This document shows positions 57,697 through 64,000 of a stretch of 64,000 nt of DNA, piece by piece (position 1 is the first letter of the stretch; each line of letters starts with the position of its first letter). The stretch covers positions 408,159 through 472,158 of the forward strand of contig ML677472.1 of assembly GCA_007922305.1 (NCBI GenBank). Reading direction: 5' to 3'. The DNA is from Dermatemys mawii (taxonomy: Eukaryota; Chordata; Testudines; Dermatemydidae). A program made the translations under genes and the position numbers. Under the pieces are notes generated by a model. That model had not been told where the DNA came from and ran no database searches. It was given only the letters and a program-made list of their open reading frames with translations.

Positions 57697-57836
57697 GAGT
57701 CCTGTGGCACCTTAAAGACTAACTAAAGTATCAGAGCTTAAGCTTTCGTGGGCTAATACCCACTTCGTCGGATGCATTAGCCCACGAAAGCTTATGCTCT
57801 AATACTTTGGTTAGTCTTTAAGGTGCCACAGGACTC
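57697..57836. repeat. Near-perfect inverted repeat, 59-bp arms
   Basis: 57697-57755 (GAGTCCTGTGGCACC...TCGTGGGCTA) pairs with 57778-57836 at 56 of 59 positions around a 22-nt loop that ends in GGATGCAT. Both arms belong to the repeat family seen once at 21352-21440, placed head to head. The right copy continues to about 57880 (AATTCCAGACTAACACGCCT). Lies 174 bp upstream of the transmembrane exon in the sense direction. Confidence 0.93.
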
Positions 57837-58009
57837 TTTGTCACTTCTGCAATTCCAGACTAACACGCCTACCCCCCTGATTCTTGACAGCATTTGACTG
57901 TGAGATCTAGGGGAGGCTGGAATCTAGGGGAGGCTGGTTGGAGCCTGGCTGAACTGGTAGGAGATTCTGACCGCCCTTGTCCTCTGTGTGTGTGTCTCTC
58001 CTTTGCCAG

Positions 58010-58124
58010 GCGAACGCTCGGAAATGGTTCAGGACCGGCTGCCACTCATTGTGGGCTCAGCACTCGGTGGTCTGGCCTTCTTGGTAATTGCCGCCATTGC
58101 CATCCTTGCCATCGTCTTCAAGAG
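58010..58124 (+). CDS. EPHB6: EPHB6 exon: transmembrane helix
   Basis: Encodes the short extracellular stalk (GERSEMVQDR) and the single-pass membrane helix LPLIVGSALGGLAFLVIAA, continuing IAILAIVFK; the basic stop-transfer SKRR comes from the next exon. The helix contains small-xxx-small motifs (GSALGG) of the type used for receptor dimer packing. The acceptor follows a TG/CT tract and TGCCAG; the donor is AGAG|GTGAAT. Length 115 nt, phase 1 in and phase 2 out. In remembered human EPHB6 the same segment has a very similar SxLGxLAFLxxAAIxxLAxVF pattern, which supports the paralogue call. A strong hairpin-forming repeat ends 174 bp upstream. Confidence 0.92.
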
Positions 58125-58369
58125 GTGAATTTCCTCCCCTCCTCATGTCCAGCGCCTGCACCCCAGCCAGTGGAGGCTCTCCTCCCACACACACACACCT
58201 AAACCCACCCCTAGGGAAATCCAATTCCATTGTACATTCTTCCAAACCTCCATGAGCTTCCATCTTGCTCTGCATCTCCCTCAGAGGGATCCTACCCCAT
58301 TGCTCCTACTTGAGGCCCCAATCAGTTGGAAATACTCCCATTGATGTCACTGGAAATTGAATGGGCCTC
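58125..58369. other. Intron start with CA run
   Basis: Contains (CA)n of about seven units at 58184-58198. Otherwise nothing. Confidence 0.5.
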
Positions 58370-60950
58370 AAATGAAAACAAAAGGGAAGCTTAAAACTAG
58401 TGACCACAAAGTGTTTGCCTGCAGCACAGTAAAGAATGGACTTATAGATTAGAATTTCAAACCAGCAAACTCTAGGGAATGAAGAAATCTAATGATTAAA
58501 AACTGATGGGAGGAAGTATTAAAATCCGCTGATGTAGAAGGTGCCTGGGAAGTCTGAAAATACCCTCTAATTAAGATCCTAGGAATTATAGCTCGTCTGA
58601 AAAACAAGAACACAAGGAGTGCAGCCCACGTGGCTCCAGGAAGGAATGATTCAAAGATAATAAGTTAGGTTTAAAGAAAGCACTGTAGAAAAAGAGAAGG
58701 CAAATAAACAAGAGTATAGACCATCTGTTACGATTTGGAAAAGAGAAGAGTAGCATAAACCAAAGCACAACAGAAAAACAATAACACCCTGGGGTCTGAC
58801 AATGAATGATGGGGTCCTTTTGAAAGATAAAAACAAGAACCGATCAGCATCCCCATCCTCAAACTTGCCCCAACTCTGAACTTTTAGACCCTTTATATGT
58901 GTTCTCTGTGTCTCTGCTCCACCCTACCTCCCTGCATCCTGAAAAAAAGGATCCTTTTAGCCTTTCCTCTCAAGTATAACCTACTTCAGAAAGCAAAATC
59001 TAGGGTTTGTTTTTTGTTCTCCTCTTTCCCTTTTTAATATTTGTTTTCCTTTTTCATGTACATTTTTTTTTCTTTTGTTATTTTTTTCTGGGGAGAAAAG
59101 AATGAAAAAATATAAATGTTATTATATTTCTGTTATAGTCTCCTGTTGTAACTTTGGACTGTTAAAACTATAATTTTATGTTACAGTTGGAAATATGTGA
59201 TGATATGTGCACAACTCAATAAAGTATATATTTTTGTTTACAAAAAGCATAATGAATTAATACTAGCTAAACTGGGGTTGAAGAGGGGACTTAAAGGATT
59301 CTGTAAATACATCTGCGAGAGAAGAAATACCATAGACAAAGAATGCCCACTTAATGAGAGAGTGGATGAAATTAATGATGACATCACAATGGCCGAGATA
59401 TCCTACTCCTTTTTATTTTAAATCTGCTTTCAATAAGAAAAATAGGTTTGAACATTTAGTAAATAAGGAAAACCTTACAAAATAGCTATTGAAAAGATTA
59501 GGTTTATATTTAGAAAATTTAAATACATTATAAATGTATATTGCATTTGGAAACATTAATACATATTGCTTTGTCAATATGCAATGTAGGGTTTTAAGAG
59601 AATTACGCAGATAAACTGAATTTTGAAAAATTATGGGAGCCAGGAGAGGTATCAGAGGACTTGAGGGAGAAAGCAAATGTAGTGCTGACCTTCAAAACAA
59701 TAAAAATTGGGGAATGATGCTGGCAATCAACAACCTCCAATGCCAGTTTCTATCCATGGTAAAATAACTGAGCAGATCTTGAGAGAGCAATCACTCACCA
59801 AAGATGTGAAGGTTTAACAGAGACCTGAGGAAAAAAAGACATCATTTATGAATAATGCAGGGTGCCACACAAGCCTCATGGTTGTTATTTTTTAAAATTA
59901 CAGAATTAGTGGGTGGTAGTAGATATGTTGTACTCTGTATGCTAGTAAAGCAATTAAACCCTGTGTTTCATGAAATCTTATCTCAAATTCCAGTTGGATT
60001 GAATAGAAACAGTCACATGGATTGAAAACTGTCTGAAAAAATGTAACCAGAGGATGATGATAAGCCGAAAAGCACTGAGTTGTTGGGAATCTGTGTGTTG
60101 AGATGCCACATGTCTTGATTTGGGGCCTGATTTTATTTAATCTGATCTAGAAGAAGTTGTCATGTAAATGAAATACACAGATGATACTAAATTAGAAGGA
60201 GCTGTGAATACCTGTGAGGACAGAGAAGTATTATAAAGTAAAGAGAGATTAGAAATATGGGCAGAAAAATAAGAAAACAAGATTGAACTTGGAAAGTTTA
60301 TCTACAATGGCTGGAGAAAGACCTGAGAAATACACACTGAATGGGAGTAGAAGCTTGCAAAGAGACAACGGAGGCTGAAAATAAGATACGTCTTTGCAAT
60401 GTAATATGACAGCAATAAAGGCTGTTGTGATTTTGAGCTGTATGCGCAAAGTCATCACACCGTGGAACAGGGAGGCCCTGTCTGTATGATCTCTGTATTC
60501 CATTTGAGTATCACACTACTGCAAAGATGTGTCAGGGTGGACGCAGTTCAGACAAGAGCAACAGAAATGAAATGGAGGGGCTGATTTATGGGGAAAACTG
60601 AAAAGAACTAAATCTGTGTAGCTGGGGTAAATTTAAGGGGACAACTACAAAGCTGATGAGTATAAAAAACATAGAAGGAAAGGAATTGTTTAGGGTAGTA
60701 GTAAGAGGAATAACCTATAGGGATGGAATAAAATTAAAAAAGTTTAGTCAGCATATTGGGAAAACCTACCCAGATAATTGTGCTCAGCTATGGAATAGTT
60801 TCCCAGAGAGTCTTGTGGAGGTCCCAAACTTTTGCATGTTTTAAACTTAACTGGATACAGCAACGGTAGATGTGCTGTAGGGAACAACCCTGCATTGGCC
60901 ACCAGCAGATGGTGGGGCCCTTAATAAGTCTCTTCCATCCTTGACTTCTG
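58370..60950 (+). mobile_element. Old LINE (CR1/L3-like), heavily decayed
   Basis: Collinear LINE-like pieces with many stops. There is ORF-like sequence near 58430-58720, RT-like segments at 59630-60260 (ATTATGGGAGCCAGGAGAGG, AATACACAGATGATACTAAA, the remnant of a YTDDTK box) and a 3' region (ACCCAGATAATTGTGCTCAG, GAGAGTCTTGTGGAGGTCCC). More diverged than the other CR1 copies. Fills most of the intron between the transmembrane and juxtamembrane exons. Confidence 0.7.
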
Positions 60951-61028
60951 TGCTTCTTTGATTCTGACCTCGCACTGGGAGACCCTTGCCTGCCTGCTTT
61001 GATTTCCCCTTTTCTTTGTGTCCCACAG

Positions 61029-61084
61029 TAAGAGACGAGAGACCCCGTATACAGACCGTCTGCAGCAATACATTAGCACAAGGG
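61029..61084 (+). CDS. EPHB6: EPHB6 exon: juxtamembrane segment 1
   Basis: A 56-nt exon encoding SKRRETPYTDRLQQYISTR plus the first base of a glycine codon. It supplies the basic cluster just inside the membrane and a tyrosine-containing stretch (YTDRLQQY) equivalent to the juxtamembrane region of class-B Eph receptors. Acceptor CCCACAG, donor AGGG|GTAAGT, phase 2 in and phase 1 out. It is too short to be called without its neighbours, but both splice sites and the reading frame fit exactly, and the next intron is only 114 bp. Confidence 0.9.
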
Positions 61085-61198
61085 GTAAGTGTTCACCAGG
61101 GATAGGTGTCAGGGGGAGTCTTTTCAAGACTCACTCACATCTCTTCCTCCCTGGGGCTTGGCTCTGATCATGGTTGAGCTATCGCTTCTTCCTCATAG

Positions 61199-61318
61199 GG
61201 CTTGGGGTGAAGTATTACATTGACCCTTCGACCTACGAGGACCCCAATGAGGCTATTCGGGAATTTGCCAAGGAGATTGATGTGTCCTTTGTCAAAATTG
61301 AGGAAGTCATTGGATCAG
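61199..61318 (+). CDS. EPHB6: EPHB6 exon: juxtamembrane segment 2 and start of kinase
   Basis: Encodes [19 protein letters not shown], then [17 protein letters not shown] and [17 protein letters not shown] holds the conserved juxtamembrane tyrosines whose phosphorylation releases Eph autoinhibition and creates SH2-docking sites. Most class-B receptors read MK(V/I)YIDPFTYEDP here; the extra Tyr and the Ser for Phe match what I know of EPHB6. The exon ends inside the glycine-rich loop (GSG|EFGEV). Acceptor CTCATAG, donor TCAG|GTAATG. Length 120 nt, phase 1 in and out. Confidence 0.94.
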
Positions 61319-61766
61319 GTAATGCAGGGAGAATGGCAAACCCCACTCTATGGCCCATAGCTCTGCAACTCCTCATGTGACTCAGTCCTGACCCACATCA
61401 CTGCTAGCCCCCATTGAGAATCAACCTTTGCCCTACTTCCTAGAACAATATCAGTGCAGCTAGCCTGCATCCTGACCAGAATGCACCTTAATCCCTGCAT
61501 TGGCCCAAAGCTGTGTCTAAAGCAGCATTGGAAAGGCCACCCCAAATCCTTGTTTGACCCCCTACTCTGTTTCAAACCTTAATACACATCCTCATTCAAA
61601 TTGGAGCTTTGACCATGAATTTTGTGCTAACCCAAACCCTAAGCACTATCCTAGTCCTTGTCGGTACCTGGGATCTCAACACTAGACTGTTTATCCAGCC
61701 TGTCGCTTTCTAGGATCTCATGTTTCACCATCTCATGCTAGCTGTGTTTTCCTCCTCCCCTGGCAG
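61319..61766. other. Intron before kinase N-lobe exon
   Basis: 448 bp, no repeat or RNA recognised. Confidence 0.6.
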
Positions 61767-62014
61767 GAGAGTTTGGAGAGGTGTGCTTCGGGCGCCTGAA
61801 ACCCCCGGGGAAGCGGGAGTACACAGTGGCCATCAAGACTCTGAAGTCAGGTTACACAGATGAACAGCGGCGGGAATTCCTGAGTGAGGCCAGCATCATG
61901 GGGCAGTTTGAGCACCCCAATGTCATCCGCCTGGAGGGCGTGGTCACCAAGAGCCGACCTGTCATGATCGTCTCGGAATTCATGGAGAACGGCTCACTGG
62001 ATTCCTTCCTCAGG
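61767..62014 (+). CDS. EPHB6: EPHB6 exon: kinase N-lobe
   Basis: Encodes most of the N-lobe. It completes the glycine loop ([19 protein letters not shown]), carries [14 protein letters not shown] with the ATP-binding lysine, the alphaC glutamate in [15 protein letters not shown], and the hinge region [18 protein letters not shown]. Length is 248 nt, a conserved Eph exon size, phase 1 in and phase 0 out. Acceptor TGGCAG, donor AGG|GTATCC; the donor is weaker than its neighbours but phase and homology leave no alternative. Mammalian EPHB6 has lost key residues in this region, including the VAIK lysine, whereas this copy has an intact nucleotide-binding set. Confidence 0.96.
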
Positions 62015-63071
62015 GTATCCCAAGCTGGCCTCTTGCTCCACCCCGTGCACCTCTTTGTCACTGTCAGCTCCATCATTTAATTTCTCCATCCTCTTCTTCT
62101 CTGCGCCCGTCAAATCTGAAGGCCAGTTTCCTGGAGGTGTGACGGAGATAATGATGAGACACTGAATGGATCTCTCTGGGGCCAATGTGTTGAGAATCTT
62201 CCATCCCTGGCCAGGTCACCCAGTGGGAGATGGATAGACCATTCCACAGTCCAATACAAACTCACTTATAAGAAATATTTCCTGATATCCAGGCTAAAAA
62301 ACCCCCACTCGGCCCCCCTGTCCTGCAGTTACTATTAGTCCTATCCCCCAAGGCCTCCCTAGAGATATGGTTTTCAAGCTGTATCTCATAGGGCAATTTT
62401 AGGTGGTCCATGGAGCTACTGTTGACCAAATGGTGGCACTTCTGCTTTCAAGCAGTAAAGCTTCCTGCTAGTTATAGCTTATTTCATGGCTCTTAGAGTT
62501 TTCAGAGGTTTTTCTGATCAACTAAATTAAAACAGAACTGAAGATGGATTTCTCTCCTCGTGAGCTGCTTCACTTCTTTCTTTACCAGGTGTTTCTTTGA
62601 TGATAATTCAACAACAGACAGATTTGCAGGTGACACTACAATTGAATGGTTTTACAGAACATAGAACCAAACTAGAGACCTGAAATATCGGAGCAGAGGG
62701 GGCAGCAGGTTGCTCTTTTTTCCTGTAGCCAAGTCATCTAACTGCTACAGAGATGATGAAGGATCAGGAGTTAGAGGCTAGGAAAGGAAGTGTCCACGAG
62801 ATGAAATGTATCTTCAGAAGTGGGTCTCCAATATGAAACTTTACGTTCCATTGACCTAAACACCCCCTCCTTCCTTGGTGTTTACACTTGTATAGAACCC
62901 ACAGGTGGTTCTGTCTCTCCCAAATTTGGCTGAACATAGACATATTTAGTTCTTTTAACTAACCTCATAATTCCTCCTGCTCCAATTCCTCTTTGTTACT
63001 TTTCTCTGCTGGCTGTAATTCCTGTTTCCACTGAGGCGTAAGTCTTTTGGGTATGTCTCTTCTGTCTGCAG
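62015..63071. other. Intron before catalytic-loop exon
   Basis: 62205-62390 resembles an inverted CR1 3' coding end (CCATTCCACAGTCCAATACA, AAGAAATATTTCCTGATATC). The remainder is unassigned. C/T-rich acceptor tract at 63045-63071. Confidence 0.5.
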
Positions 63072-63287
63072 CAACGGGAAGGACAGTTCAGCGTGCTGCA
63101 GCTGGTGGGGATGCAGCGGGGGATTGCAGCTGGCATGCGTTACCTCTCGGACATGAACTATGTCCACCGTGACCTGGCTGCCCGTAATGTCCTGGTCAAC
63201 AGCAACCTGGTGTGCAAGGTGTCTGACTTCGGTTTGTCCCGCTTCCTGGAAGACGATGCCTCAAATCCCACCTATACTGGAGCCCTG
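63072..63287 (+). CDS. EPHB6: EPHB6 exon: catalytic loop and DFG
   Basis: Encodes [19 protein letters not shown], then [18 protein letters not shown] with the catalytic aspartate, [18 protein letters not shown] with the magnesium-binding DFG, and the activation-loop start [22 protein letters not shown] and PTYT are class-B features. REGQFS..LQLV..MQRG, with Gln where nearly all other Ephs have Leu (GMLRG), matches human EPHB6 as I remember it and is the best single paralogue marker. Acceptor TCTGCAG, donor CTG|GTGAGT. Length is 216 nt, conserved in Eph genes, phase 0 in and out. The remaining kinase exons and SAM domain are outside the window. Confidence 0.96.
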
Positions 63288-64000
63288 GTGAGTTACTGGT
63301 GGGGAAACTGGGCTTCTGTTATTACTGTCCTGCACAGGCCTGTCCTGCACTCACTGTTAATTCTTTATACGTCTTGTGTGTGCTCCTCTTACCTATAGAG
63401 CAGGCAGTAGCTTGGGGACAAGATACCAGGAATGGGGTACAGCATCTAGTGCACCACTTCCATCTCAGCCTCAGATTGAGAGGACTGGAGGGATTGGGAT
63501 TGGGGTGCAGAGCCTTTCACCTTGAGGTCATTAATTTTAACCTAGCTCCAGACTGATAGCGACGACAACTGCAGCCATGTAATCAGCTGTACAAAATGAG
63601 CTGGTGAGCTCAGTACATTGCCATTTGGGTAAGGGTGCACCTTCCAAACCCCATCACCCACAGTAGACAGCAGTTTGCTCCTGTGCTGGCCAGCTCAGCA
63701 GAGAGGCTGAGAACTGAGGAGCCAGTTCTCTCCTGCCTCTGGGGTGCATGGGGTAAGTACTATACCCAAAATACCTGCCAAAAAACCTTGTACAGCACCT
63801 ATGAGCAATACCTAAACCAGCTATTACATATGTAGAGCTCAGACACCCTGTTGGCTCCCTGCAAGAGAATGGGATTGGAGCCAGAGCGCTGCAGCAGTCA
63901 TCCTGTGTGCAGGGCTCAGAGGAGGATCTACTAGTTGGGTGGTAAGATGGGGATCAGATTAGTGTGCTTTGAGCAAAAGCCAGCAACTGAGTGGCTTTGA
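63288..64000. other. Intron after the DFG exon, continues past the window
   Basis: No further Eph exon is visible: the sequence for the GGKIPIRWTAPE activation segment is absent. No repeat recognised. Confidence 0.6.

Noticed and set aside
61174..61380. Open frame across the juxtamembrane exon taken as a small gene
   Set aside because: It is the 120-nt Eph exon plus intron read-through on both sides; splice sites define the true limits.
61199..63287. Assignment to EPHB1-4 or EPHB5
   Set aside because: EPHB1-4 carry YIDPFTYEDP and GMLRG at the diagnostic positions. EPHB5 could not be excluded from memory alone, but the shared EPHB6 markers in the membrane helix, juxtamembrane and kinase segments fit better.
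1..64000. CRISPR arrays, tRNA or rRNA genes, bacterial operons
   Set aside because: No regularly spaced identical repeats, no tRNA-like cloverleaf or rRNA core motifs seen, and coding sequence is intron-split with vertebrate repeats.

Overview
This window looks like vertebrate nuclear DNA from a reptile, most likely a turtle. The evidence is many CR1 LINE copies in both orientations, two CR1 3'-tail types (one of TTCTTATG units, one of TTCTATGAT units), long-armed hairpin MITEs, hAT and Tc/mariner-type elements, old MIR-like SINEs, and only split coding sequence with GT-AG introns. The repeat mix separates turtle from crocodilian or bird only by recognition, so the species group is an inference.

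The one host gene I can support is a class-B Eph receptor tyrosine kinase on the + strand, seen as nine exons: 32062-32217, 34759-35097, 55330-55454, 56729-56891, 58010-58124, 61029-61084, 61199-61318, 61767-62014 and 63072-63287. They encode, in order, the cysteine-rich EGF-like segment, fibronectin III domain 1, fibronectin III domain 2 (two exons), the transmembrane helix, two juxtamembrane exons, the kinase N-lobe, and the catalytic loop plus DFG. Every junction is GT-AG and all phases agree, giving 1538 coding bases. Kinase and juxtamembrane signatures ([26 protein letters not shown]) point to EPHB6. Unlike the kinase-dead mammalian EPHB6, this copy keeps the glycine loop, VAIK lysine, HRDLAARN and DFG. 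The ligand-binding exon is not seen upstream, and the rest of the kinase, the SAM domain and the C-terminus lie beyond the right edge.

The layout is repeat-dominated. Bases 1-32061 are either the intron preceding the EGF-like exon or intergenic: CR1 copies at 1-1868, 2876-4455, 4921-6045, 9070-9492, 12943-16860, 27427-28569 and 30075-30663, with nested DNA transposons, a G-rich minisatellite at 17440-17930 and a broken hAT transposase at 17996-18374. Intron 32218-34757 holds an apparent three-level nest (CR1 inside a hairpin repeat inside a MIR-like SINE). The 20-kb intron 35098-55329 holds several MITEs, a solo LTR (43293-43787), a CR1 copy (45350-46515), MIR pieces and a 5-kb Ty3/Gypsy-type assembly (50110-55115) in which integrase lies upstream of reverse transcriptase and an oppositely oriented Gypsy fragment interrupts the body. 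The later introns hold a 59-bp near-perfect inverted repeat 174 bp upstream of the transmembrane exon and an old LINE (58370-60950).

Nothing indicates a prokaryotic system, CRISPR array, tRNA or rRNA gene. The points most worth pursuing are the catalytically intact EPHB6 kinase, the integrase-first Gypsy element, and several insertions with readable target-site duplications.
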